Assembly (NCBI GenBank): GCA_963783335.1
Contig: CAWAND010000002.1
Coordinates: forward strand, 1 to 64,000
DNA from: CAWAND01 sp963783335
GTDB lineage: Bacteria; Chloroflexota; Anaerolineae; Anaerolineales; E44-bin32
Direction: 5' to 3'
Length of the DNA: 64,000 nucleotides
Notes under the pieces: model-generated
What the model saw: only the letters and a program-made list of their open reading frames with translations
Databases searched by the model: none
Told to the model about the DNA's origin: nothing
Shown here: positions 51,352 through 60,083 of the stretch, piece after piece
Layout: every line of letters begins with the position of its first letter
How positions within the stretch are numbered: position 1 is the stretch's first letter
Position numbers and translations under genes: made by a program

Positions 51352-51862
51352 TGCTCAGCTACGCCGTGGCCTCGACAAGATGGGTGGCGGGTGGCCATGC
51401 CGGTCTCGCTGTTTGGCGGTGATGTCCAAGCCTGTCTGTGTCTGGCGGGGCCACACTCCTTTCGGCTGGATATGAATTCGCTGCGCGGACGGGGAGATCG
51501 CGAGGAAACGCGGGCGGCTTCATCAAGCCATGTAGGGGGACGACGAAGCCCCAGCTTGACAAGGTAACTCCGCCAGCTTTTCGGGAGGTGATGCTCGGTC
51601 GTTGCCATAGGTCTCGGCTCCCTTGCTTGAAATTGCCGAGGAATAGGGGCTGGATTTCTGGACCGATGGTGCCTTCCCTGGCTTATGCGCTTCGCGCGTC
51701 GGTGAGCTGTCTCAAGCGGCTCTTTGTTGCCCTTCGTCTTGCCCCCCCCCCCGCGAATTGGCAATGGGAGAAGGGGCCACAAAGAGCATCCCAAATCTGA
51801 CCTCGGTTGGGGGAAGTCCCCCGAACGTTGCCCGTCAACCGCACACTATGGCGCGCCGCGAG
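51352..51862. other. Non-coding gap before the fibre-protein array
   Basis: Open frames on both strands here show no family pattern, and I regard them as chance. The notable element is an uninterrupted run of eleven C at 51742-51752, about 110 bp upstream of the first fibre promoter. No terminator hairpin is obvious after the GT2 stop. Confidence 0.5.
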
Positions 51863-51891
51863 TTGCCCTACCGAAGGGTTGGGAGTATTCT
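51863..51891 (+). promoter_or_regulatory. Promoter of fibre gene 1
   Basis: TTGCCC, a 17-bp spacer and TATTCT lie 130 bp before the ATG at 52021. The leader contains CCGAGCT (51944-51950), which can pair with AGCTCGG (51999-52005) immediately before the Shine-Dalgarno-like GGAAAGGGG. Fibre genes 2-4 and 6 have the same promoter-to-start layout. Confidence 0.6.
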
Positions 51892-52020
51892 CGCGTCTAA
51901 TTCCTCTGAAGCCGCCAAGCACAACGCGCTGTCGTGGTATAGGCCGAGCTAATCTAACCCGTACGGCCAGGTAACAGGTGGGGTTCCTGGACGAACCAAG
52001 CTCGGAAAGGGGATGCAACC

Positions 52021-53651
52021 ATGCCTGCGTATCAACGGTCCATTCAGCACTCTAGCTTAGCCATTCTGGTTGTCTTATGCGTCGCTGCGCTGACGGCGAC
52101 ATCCGTGTTTGCTGGGGCCCCAGCCTCTCCGTCGCTGGCGACAGACGTTCTAGGCAGCCCGGATGCAGCCGTGAATGGCAAGTTGGCTGTCGGTTCGCTG
52201 TCGGTAGGGAGTAAGGCGCTAACGGTGTCGGGGGTGATCGACTTTCTGGGCGCCGGGACGGTGCACAACTATTTCTCGCAGGGTCCCGGAAACAACATGC
52301 AGATCAACACCAATGTGGACGAAGCCAATGCAGTTGGCGACACATCGAAGAGCCAATGGAAGCTGGTGCTGGGATCCTCCTTGGACCAGTTCAGCCTTCG
52401 CCGCTCGCCGTCTGGGGGAACATACGATGAAGATGCACTGTTTTTCATCAATGGTGACACGGGGAACGTGGGCATCGCGACAGTAGACACCGGCAACGGA
52501 GGAGCGATCCCATTTACGTTTCAGGCAAGGTTACACGTCGCAGCGGATACGGGAGACGGGATCCGCGGCGAATCTGGTTGGAGCAGCATGGCGTCCGGCG
52601 TGTACGGTTTGTCAGGCTACGATGACGGCAATGGGGTCATCGGCAGGGAGGTAAGCACTACCGGTGAAACATGGGGGGTTGGGGGAATCGTCAAATTCTC
52701 CTGACGGATATGGGGTCTTTGGAGGGGCCAATGCCACCACGGGATATGCGGTAGGCACGGAGGGCATGTCTCACTCGACAGCGGGCACGGGAGTATATGG
52801 CTGGGCGGATGCTTCGGAGGGCTATACCTTCGGCGTATTTGGCGTGGCGGATTCTACCCTAGGCACGGGTACATTCGGTTGGATGACTTCATCGACTGGC
52901 TACACCAGCGGGGTCTACGGTCAGTCGGATTCCACTGAAGGTTCAGGCGTCTATGGCTGGGCCTCAACGACCACCGGCTACAACAACGGCGTGATTGGCG
53001 TATCCGAACTCGACGGATGGGTCGGGTATCTTTGGCTTTGGCTACGCCTCGACCGGCAATAACGTCGGCGTCTATGGCGCCACCAATTCCACCGACGGGT
53101 GGGCGGGCTATTTCGATGGCGACGTCAACGTGACGGGAACCCTCTACAAGTCGGCGGGCTCATTCAAGATCGACGACCCTCTGGATCCGGCGCACAAGTA
53201 CCTACAGCACTCTTTCGTTGAGTCACCGGATATGAAGAATATCTATGATGGGGTCGCCACCTTGGATGAGAACGGCGAGGCGGTGGTCGAGATGCCCGAT
53301 TGGTTTGAGGCGCTCAACCAGGACTTTCGATATCAGCTTACGACCTTGGGTGCCTACGCGCCCGTCTTCATCGCCCAGGAGATTGACGGGAACGAGTTCA
53401 GGATCGCTGGGGGTGAGCCGGGGATGAAGGTTTCTTGGCTGGTCACGGGAATCCGGCATGACCCGTATGCGGAGTCCAACCGTATCCAGGTTGTGGTCGA
53501 CAAGCCGGCTTCTGAGCAAGGCACCTATCTGTTCCCGGACGGGTATGGAAAGCCGGGAAGCAAGGGCCTCGATCAGCCGTTCCAAGCGGAGACGAAAGCC
53601 CGCCAACAGCCAGAGAAGCCTCAGCTGCCTGAGCCGAAGGACGTCAAGTAG
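52021..53651 (+). CDS. Secreted GVYG-repeat fibre protein 1, two frameshifts
   Basis: The start MPAYQRSIQHSS leads into a signal peptide (LAILVVLCVAALTATSVFA) with probable cleavage after VFA. The head domain reads DAAVNGKLAVGS, LTVSGVIDFLGAGTVHNYF, NNMQINTNVDEAN, LDQFSLRRSP and GNVGIATVDTG, the last like the GNVGIGTT motif of tail-fibre-like proteins. After a frame change near 52675 come about 26-residue repeats of the form GVYGxAxxTTGYxxGVxGxSxS. A second change is near 53020. The C-terminal module is type A: GSFKIDDPLDPAHKYLQHSF, MPDWFEALNQDFRYQL and VSWLVTGIRHDPYAE. No anchor or sorting signal is visible. Probably a trimeric or beta-roll surface fibre; its target is unknown. Confidence 0.75.
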
Positions 53652-53764
53652 GTTTGGGACGGAGGTTCAGGTACAGGGTCTTTTGGGTCGGCAAGGTGGC
53701 AGGTTTGAGCACCTGACAACCGCAACCTGCTGAGGCGGATAGACATCGTCAGCTAGATTTGAGG

Positions 53765-53796
53765 GCCGGGCCGATCCGGAGTTTGATCGGCCCGGC
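53765..53796 (+). terminator. Hairpin after fibre gene 1
   Basis: GCCGGGCCGATC and GATCGGCCCGGC form a perfect 12-bp stem with an eight-base loop, 114 bp after the stop. There is no T run, so it may end transcription with help or protect the 3' end of the message. Confidence 0.5.
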
Positions 53797-54018
53797 TCCG
53801 CGCCCGGGCAACTGCTACGAAGGCTGGCTGAGAGACCCAGGTCTGGGGTCGGCCACGCCCGAGGCACGCACTCTTCGGCCCAACGGATCCTGACAAGCGA
53901 TGTCTTCATGTTCGGATCGATGCCAATACGAATCCATGCGCCGGCTTCCCGGTCTTCAAGCCTGCCCCAATCATCCCAGTTCAGTGTGCTTCGAGATAGC
54001 GAATTTGCTTCGACTGTA

Positions 54019-54047
54019 TTGCCCCCGTGGTTGGAAACCTGTATCCT
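54019..54047 (+). promoter_or_regulatory. Promoter of fibre gene 2
   Basis: TTGCCC, a 17-bp spacer and TATCCT lie 127 bp before the ATG at 54174. About 75 bp from 54008 onward are clearly related to the sequence around 55865, before fibre gene 3. The leader holds CCGAGCT (54100-54106) and, just before the ribosome site, a tight hairpin CCGAG-TACG-CTCGG (54145-54158). Confidence 0.6.
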
Positions 54048-54173
54048 GTTTCTAGAGTGCCCCGAGAGAGTGGTCTGGGCATTACCCCGCCGCTCATGGC
54101 CGAGCTACCTCATCCGCAAGCCCAGGGAGGCTGGTTCCCTTGGGCCGAGTACGCTCGGAAAGGGGCGCCATCC

Positions 54174-55676
54174 ATGTCCATGATCCGTCGGTCTATTCAG
54201 CAATCCAGCCTCTCCGTGTTGGTGGTCATATGCCTGGCGGCGTTGACATCGACGTCGGTGTTCGCCAGCGGCGGAACGTCCCCCGTGCTGGCAACAGATG
54301 TTATCGGTAGCCCGGACGCTGCCGTGAATGGCAAGCTGGCGGTGGGCTCGTCGACGGTGGGGTCCAAGTCCCTGACGGTGTCCGGCGTGATCGACTTCGT
54401 GGGGGCCGGCACGGTGCACAACTACTTCAGCCAGGGCGGTGGTAACAACATGCAGATCAACACCAATGTGGACGAGGGCAACGCCGTGGGCGACGCGTCC
54501 AAGAGTCAGTGGAAGCTGGTATTGGGGTCGTCCCTGGACCAATTCAGCATCCGGCGCTCGCCGGCTGGGGGGACCTACGACGAGGATGCCTTGTTCTGGA
54601 TTGAGGGCTCCACTGGGAATGTCGGCATGGCCACGGTGGACACCGGGAACGCGGCACCGATTCCGCTAACTCTTCAAGGCAAACTGCACGTCCAGACGGA
54701 TGAGGTTACCGCCGTGTACGCACTTACGACCGCTACCAGCGGTGCGACCTATGCCGTCTCGGGGCAGGCCAATTCCAACTCCGGTCGGGGCGTGTACGGG
54801 GTTGCCAGCGCTACCGGCGGTGCAACCTATGGGGTCTTTGGGCAGGCCAATTCTATCAATGGCACTGCTGTGTACGGCGTTGCCAGCGCCACGAGTGGCA
54901 CGACCTACGGCGTCTCAGGGCGTGCCAATTCCACCTCCGGTCGGGGCGTGTACGGGATTGCCAGCGCCACGAGCGGTCCGACCTATGGCGTGTACGGATT
55001 GACCTTGTCACCGTTAGGCACCGGTGTCTATGGCATCGCCACAGCCACGGACGGATCCGGAATAGGTGTCTATGGGCAGGCCGACTCGACCAGCGGGACT
55101 GGGCTCTTCGGCTTCGCAGCCGCTACCTCAGGTAGCACATACGGTGTCCAGGCCCGAAGCGATTCCCCGACTGGATACGGTATCGCTGGTGTTGCGAATG
55201 CCACGACGGGCGCCAACTACGGCGTGTATGGGATAACGCATTCGACGTCCGGCTACGGTGTCTATTACTCCGGTGGGCTGGCCGGCACGGGAACTAAATC
55301 GGCCATCGTGGATACGAAGGACTACGGCTGGCGCCTGCTCTACGCCGTCGAGAGTCCCCAGAATTGGTTCGAAGACTTTGGAGAAGCAACTCTCTCCGGT
55401 GGGGAAGCTGTCGTGGCGATCGACCCCATCTTTGGGCAAACGGTCAACCTGGATGACAGATATCACGTCTTCCTGACGCCCGGGGGAGAGGGGTGCACAC
55501 TGTATGTGGCCGGCAGGTCATCGACCTCATTCACAGTCCGAGCGAATGAGGGCTCCAGCTGTGAAATTGCCTTCGACTACCGCATCGTTGCCCCTCGGCT
55601 TGACTACGAAAGCCTGAGACTTGAGCCGGCCCAGGATCCGGCGGAGGTGGAGGCCTCGCTGTCTCAACCAGACTGA
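54174..55676 (+). CDS. Secreted GVYG-repeat fibre protein 2, C-terminal module type B
   Basis: Intact, 500 residues from the ATG at 54174, with GGAAAGGGG upstream. A start at 54027 would lie within the promoter and is rejected. After the signal peptide (SVLVVICLAALTSTSVFA) comes the shared head domain (VNGKLAVGSSTVGSKSLTVSG, NYFSQGGGNNMQINTN). About eight repeats follow, such as GVYGVASATGGATYGVFGQAN, with a period of 26 residues made of two 13-residue halves. The C-terminal module differs from gene 1: WRLLYAVESPQNWFEDFGEA, VAIDPIFGQTVNLDDRYHVF, YVAGRSSTSFTVR and IAFDYRIVAPRLDYE. I recognise this as another common tail of such repeat proteins. An extracellular structural or adhesive role is inferred. 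Confidence 0.8.
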   Translation: MSMIRRSIQQSSLSVLVVICLAALTSTSVFASGGTSPVLATDVIGSPDAAVNGKLAVGSSTVGSKSLTVSGVIDFVGAGTVHNYFSQGGGNNMQINTNVDEGNAVGDASKSQWKLVLGSSLDQFSIRRSPAGGTYDEDALFWIEGSTGNVGMATVDTGNAAPIPLTLQGKLHVQTDEVTAVYALTTATSGATYAVSGQANSNSGRGVYGVASATGGATYGVFGQANSINGTAVYGVASATSGTTYGVSGRANSTSGRGVYGIASATSGPTYGVYGLTLSPLGTGVYGIATATDGSGIGVYGQADSTSGTGLFGFAAATSGSTYGVQARSDSPTGYGIAGVANATTGANYGVYGITHSTSGYGVYYSGGLAGTGTKSAIVDTKDYGWRLLYAVESPQNWFEDFGEATLSGGEAVVAIDPIFGQTVNLDDRYHVFLTPGGEGCTLYVAGRSSTSFTVRANEGSSCEIAFDYRIVAPRLDYESLRLEPAQDPAEVEASLSQPD

Positions 55677-55761
55677 ACGGATATGGTGCAATTGATCGGA
55701 CTTCGCACGCGTGATTGCCCGAGGAGTTCCTGGTTCGGGCCAAGTGAACCAGAGGGGCAGG

Positions 55762-55798
55762 CGGACAGCCGGCCTAGACTCGGTTGGCCGGCTGTCCG
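55762..55798 (+). terminator. Hairpin after fibre gene 2
   Basis: CGGACAGCCGGCC and GGCCGGCTGTCCG form a perfect 13-bp stem with an eleven-base loop, 86 bp after the stop. Its T-run is missing, as after gene 1. Confidence 0.55.
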
Positions 55799-55876
55799 GT
55801 CTTCAGGCCTGCACTAATGCTCACATCTCGGAAAGCTTCGAGGAGTGGCATTCGGGGTGCACTGGCTTCGACAGTG

Positions 55877-55905
55877 TTGCTCCCGCGGTTCTAAGCCTGT
55901 ATTCT
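55877..55905 (+). promoter_or_regulatory. Promoter of fibre gene 3
   Basis: TTGCTC, a 17-bp spacer and TATTCT lie 127 bp before the ATG at 56032. In the leader CCGAGC (55956-55961) can pair either with GCTCGG at 55978-55983 or, less well, with CTCGG just before the AAAGGGGG ribosome site at about 56014, so two structures compete. Confidence 0.6.
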
Positions 55906-56031
55906 GTTGATAGGGTGCCCCGAGAGGGTGATCCGGGCGTAAGCACGGCGCACGGCCGAGCTGTAAACCAGCCGCTGGCTCGGGGGAGGGTTGGGTCCTC
56001 TGGGCCGTTCTCCCTCGGAAAGGGGGCACCC

Positions 56032-57498
56032 ATGTCCACGCTCCGTCGTTCCCCTCGTGATTTCAGTCTGGTGATCTTGGTGGTTGTGTGCCTGGCAGCG
56101 CTGACGGCGACATCGGTATTCGCCAGCGGCCGGGCGTCGCCTGCGTTGGCAACGGATGTCATCGGCGGCCCGGATGCGGCCGTGAACGGCAAGCTGGCAG
56201 TAGGGTCATCGTCGGTTGGATCGAAATCGCTCACCGTATCTGGGGTGATTGACTTTGTCGGCGCCGGGACGGTGCACAACTACTTCAGCCAGGGCGGCGG
56301 CAACAACATGCAGATCAACACCAACGTCGATGAGGCCAACGCCGTCGGTGACGCCTCCAAGAGCCAGTGGAAGGTGGTGTTGGGGTCGACGCTGGATCAG
56401 TTCAGCGTCCGGCGCTCACCGGCCTCGGGGACCTACAACGAAGACGCCCTGTTCTGGATCGACGGGTCAAGCGGGCGGGTGGGCATCGCCCAAGTCGACA
56501 CGGGCAATGGAGCCTCGATCCCGTTCAGCCTTCAGGCCCAGCTGCATGTTCAAACGACGAGTGTAACTGCCATCTGGGGAGTCTCAACAGATACCAGTTC
56601 CACGGCCTATGGCGTCTACGGCTCGAGCTATTCAACACATGGCATTGGCGTTCTAGGCGTTTCGTCCGCCACAAGTGGTACGACAGCCGGTGTCAAGGGG
56701 GTGAATAACAGTCCGTCTGGGAATGGCGTGGAGGGCCTCGCCATGGCAACCACGAGCCTCGCCGCTGGTGTGTACGGGGAATCCAGCAGCACGGCTGGCT
56801 CTGGGGTCTGGGGGGTCAACAACGCCACCACCGGTGCGACCTATGGTGTTGTGGGCTCGGACAACAGCGCCGCAGGCATGGCTGTGGCGGGCTATGCCAC
56901 CCGGACCACCGGAACGAACGTCGGCGTGTATGGCAGCACCAACAGCACCTCGGGTTTCGCGTTCTACGCTGCCGGCTCCGGCACCGACTACGGCCCCTTC
57001 ACCGGCGCCCACGAGGTCAAGCTCGATGGCGTCTTCAACCAACAGGTGAAACCTGGCCTGATCGTTTCGGTCACTGGGCGGGCCGAGGCGCGGCACACAA
57101 GCGACGGGCAAGTCAGCATCTCATCGACGCTGCCAACGGTCCGCCTGGCAGACACGCCCGAGGATAGAGCCGTTCTGGGTGTGCTGGTCGCCGATGAGAC
57201 GCTGCCGCGGAACCACTGGTACACGCCACAGTCGGGCGAGCGCTTCGCCTCAATCAACGCCTTGGGCGAAGGGCGGGTGTGGGTCACCGACCTCAACGGC
57301 GACATCCAGGCGGGGGACTACATAACCACGTCAGCCGTTCCTGGGTATGGGCAATGCCAGGATGACGACGTCCTGCACAGCTACACGCTGGGCAAGGCCA
57401 CCGAAACGGTGAACTGGGACAAGGTGACCGACACGATTGAGGTTGATGGTCACACGTACAAGATCTACTTGCTGGCGGTGGTTTACACCAGCGGATAG
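56032..57498 (+). CDS. Secreted GVYG-repeat fibre protein 3, C-terminal module type C (phage-tail-like)
   Basis: Intact, 488 residues from the ATG at 56032. The signal peptide (LVILVVVCLAALTATSVFA) and head domain are as in the other copies. Repeats include GVYGSSYSTHGIGVLGVSSAT and GVYGESSSTAGSGVWGVNNAT. The C-terminus is different again: VKLDGVFNQQVKPGLIVSV, SISSTLPTVRLADTPEDRAV, LGVLVADETLPRNHWYTP, LGEGRVWVTDLNGDIQAGDY and ITTSAVPGYGQ. The last part resembles the NGxIxxGDxLTTSxxPG domain found next to S74-type ends in phage tail and surface fibres, though the S74 peptidase itself is absent. Function is inferred as an extracellular fibre. Confidence 0.8.
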   Translation: MSTLRRSPRDFSLVILVVVCLAALTATSVFASGRASPALATDVIGGPDAAVNGKLAVGSSSVGSKSLTVSGVIDFVGAGTVHNYFSQGGGNNMQINTNVDEANAVGDASKSQWKVVLGSTLDQFSVRRSPASGTYNEDALFWIDGSSGRVGIAQVDTGNGASIPFSLQAQLHVQTTSVTAIWGVSTDTSSTAYGVYGSSYSTHGIGVLGVSSATSGTTAGVKGVNNSPSGNGVEGLAMATTSLAAGVYGESSSTAGSGVWGVNNATTGATYGVVGSDNSAAGMAVAGYATRTTGTNVGVYGSTNSTSGFAFYAAGSGTDYGPFTGAHEVKLDGVFNQQVKPGLIVSVTGRAEARHTSDGQVSISSTLPTVRLADTPEDRAVLGVLVADETLPRNHWYTPQSGERFASINALGEGRVWVTDLNGDIQAGDYITTSAVPGYGQCQDDDVLHSYTLGKATETVNWDKVTDTIEVDGHTYKIYLLAVVYTSG

Positions 57499-57547
57499 TC
57501 GCCGTCGATGGCGGCCAACGCGGCATAGGCCGTGGCATGGAGGAACC

Positions 57548-57577
57548 AAGCCCCGCCCAGCTTCGAGGGTGGGGCTT
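57548..57577 (+). terminator. Hairpin after fibre gene 3
   Basis: AAGCCCCGCC and GGTGGGGCTT form a 10-bp stem with one G-T pair and a ten-base loop, 50 bp after the stop and just upstream of the gene 4 promoter. Confidence 0.5.
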
Positions 57578-57594
57578 CTGAATTCTCGATCTTG

Positions 57595-57623
57595 TTGACG
57601 ATTGGAATCCTGGGGGATACACT
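57595..57623 (+). promoter_or_regulatory. Promoter of fibre gene 4
   Basis: TTGACG, a 17-bp spacer and TACACT, the closest -35 match of the set, lie 123 bp before the ATG at 57746. The leader ends in AGGAAGGAG, a canonical ribosome site unlike the GGAAAGGGG of genes 1-3. Confidence 0.6.
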
Positions 57624-57745
57624 GATTGGGAGTTCCCCGATTGTCCCCCGAAGAAACCTGTCCCCTTGGTGGCAGGCAGGTCGTTCCCCCAAGCTCGGAG
57701 AACCCGTAGCTCCGCAATTCATTGGTCCTTAGGAAGGAGATGGTC

Positions 57746-59717
57746 ATGTCTTTGCTGTATCGCGCTGCGCGTCACTCAAGTCTAGCCACCCTATCGGTCG
57801 TCTGCCTGGCGGCGCTGACGGCCACATCCGTCTTCGCCAGCGGCGTGGCAAGGCCAACCCTGGCGACCACCGTCTACGGTAACCCCGACGCAGCCGTGAA
57901 TGGCAAGCTGGCGGTCGGTTCATCGACGGTGGGGACCAAGTCCTTCACCGTGTCAGGCGTGATCGACTTCGTCGGCGCCGGGACGGTGCACAACTACTTC
58001 TCCCAGGGCGGCGGGAACAACATGCAGATCAACACCAACGTAGATGAAGCAAACACGGTCGGCGACGCGTCCAAGAGCCAGTGGAAGGTCGTGCTGGGAT
58101 CGTCGCTGGATCAATTCAGCATCCGGCGCTCACCAGCCGGGGGCACCTACAACGAGGACGCCTTGTTCTTCATCAACGGCTCTACGGGGAACGTCGGCAT
58201 CGCCACGGTCGATACCGGCAATGGGGCGAGCATCCCGTTCACGCCCTTGGCCAAGCTCCACGTGAAGGCTTCGACCGAGGATGCTGTCTTCGGGGTCAGT
58301 TCTGACACGGCGGCCAATGCGGCTGGCGTTGCGGGAGCAAGCACGGCCACGATAGGAACGACCAATGGCGTGTGGGGTGATTCGACATCGCCCGGCGGAA
58401 CAGGTGTCCTGGGGACGGTCGAATCCGCTTCGGGAGCCAATCACGGTGTCTGGGGCCTAACGTCCTCCCCATCGGGCATGGGGGTCTACGGTTCGAACTT
58501 GGCAACGTCGGGTTCGGCGGCGTGGGGAGTCTACGGCAAGAGCGATTCGACGGAAGGTGTAGGGGTAGAAGGGACGGTTTCGGCAACGGTCGGGGGCACC
58601 TACGGTGTGCTAGGGACGACCTTCTCGACCGAGGGCGTTGGGGTGGACGGCCACGCATCCGCCACTGACGGGTACACTGCCGGCGTATACGGGACGAGCG
58701 ACTCCACCCTCGGATACGGGGTGGTCGGCACGGCATCCACCACCACCGGCGCCAACTACGGCGTCATTGGCCAGAGTCTAATCAACGGGCGGGACCGGCG
58801 TGTATGGTGCCTCGCCCCAGATTGGGGTGAGCGGCCTCGCATCCGCCACGAGCGGCGCCAGCTACGGTGTCAATGGGCGAAGCAACTCGTCATCGGGCTA
58901 CGGAGTTTACGGCTATGCGGCGGCCACCACCGGTGCGACGTCTGGCGTCTACGGGTTGAGCGACTCTTCGGTGGGCCACGGCGTAACCGGCGAGGCAACT
59001 GCCGGCTCGGGTACCGGCGTCTTCGGGGTAACCGATACGACGAACGGCGCCGGCGTTTTCGGTTTCGCGTCCGCTGGCTCAGGCAACGCCTCCGGCGTGA
59101 TCGGGGAGACGGCTTCTTCCACTGGCCTCGCAGGATACTTCTTGGGCGACGTCAATGTGGTCGGCACGCTTTCCAAGACGGCTGGGTCGTTCAAGATCGA
59201 CGACCCGCTGGACCCGGCCCACAAGTACCTGCAGCACTCATTTGTCGAGAGCCCGGACATGATGAACGTGTACAACGGGAACGTGACGCTGGATGACAAC
59301 GGTAAAGCCGTGGTCACAATGCCCGATTGGTTCCAGGCTCTGAATCAGGACTTCCGCTATCAGCTGACGGCGATCGGTGGGCCGGGACCCAATCTGTATG
59401 TGGCTGAGAAGATGAAGGACAACCAGTTTCGTATTGCAGGCGGAGAGCCCGGTATGGAAGTCTCTTGGCTTGTCACCGGTATCCGACATGATCCTTATGC
59501 CGAGGCGCACCGCGTCCAGGTTGTGGTGGACAAGCCGGCTGACGAGCAGGGGACCTACTTGTTCCCGAGCCTATATGATCAGCCCACCAGCAAGGGCCTG
59601 CAAAGCACGGCCCAGGCGGGCCTGAACGCTGGGAGCGTCCCGCCGGCGGGGCAGGCGCCGACCTTGTCGCGACAAGCGTTGCCGGACGAGCAAGTACCTA
59701 GCGGGTCGTTGCCCTAG
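57746..59717 (+). CDS. Secreted GVYG-repeat fibre protein 4, longest member, one frameshift
   Basis: About 656 residues from the ATG at 57746; AGGAAGGAG at seven bases decides this start over the TTG at 57722. The signal peptide (LATLSVVCLAALTATSVFA) and head (VYGNPDAAVNGKLAVGSSTVG) are shared. About eleven repeats follow, for example GVYGKSDSTEGVGVEGTVSAT and GVLGTTFSTEGVGVDGHASAT. The frame changes near 58785, within a G-rich repeat unit, then continues GVSGLASATSGASYGVNGRS. The tail is module type A (KIDDPLDPAHKYLQHSF, NVTLDDNGKAVVTMPDWFQA) with a proline-rich end. At the DNA level the tail is almost identical to that of gene 5 around 61072-61245. Confidence 0.75.
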
Positions 59718-59874
59718 CCTGGGGCAGGGGAGCACTGCCCGGGGTTGGTAACTATGAGATGGCAAAGGGGACCACACTAGGGTCGCTCCAACTGCCTGAT
59801 CGGGTGAGTGATTCAGCCTGCCCGCCGGAGCTGAGGATGTCTTGATGCCTCTGTGGTCCAACGTCACGTACTCC

Positions 59875-59904
59875 TTGCGAGTGAAACGAGATGAGAGATA
59901 CCCT
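59875..59904 (+). promoter_or_regulatory. Possible promoter of fibre gene 5
   Basis: TTGCGA, an 18-bp spacer and TACCCT lie 180 bp before the ATG at 60084. This is a weaker match than the others. A perfect 9-bp stem GCCGGCAAG/CTTGCCGGC (60025-60033 and 60050-60058) sits just upstream of the ribosome site GAAAGGG. Confidence 0.35.
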
Positions 59905-60083
59905 GCGAGTGTTGTGGACCTACCTTCGGAGGCCGGAAGTGACACCATCTGTGGGGGACCTCTCCTAGCGTCCACCCCATTACCATGCGGGACCAGTCCC
60001 CCGCCTTTAGGAAACGGATCCTGTGCCGGCAAGGCCACGGCTGGGTGGGCTTGCCGGCCACCCCACTGAAAGGGATTTCTCTC

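Noticed and set aside
54027..54173. Longer N-terminus for fibre protein 2
   Set aside because: It would begin inside the -35/-10 region and adds residues with no signal-peptide character. The ATG at 54174 matches the other copies.
55711..56031. Longer N-terminus for fibre protein 3
   Set aside because: It covers the hairpin, promoter and leader. The ATG at 56032 has a ribosome site and starts the signal peptide.
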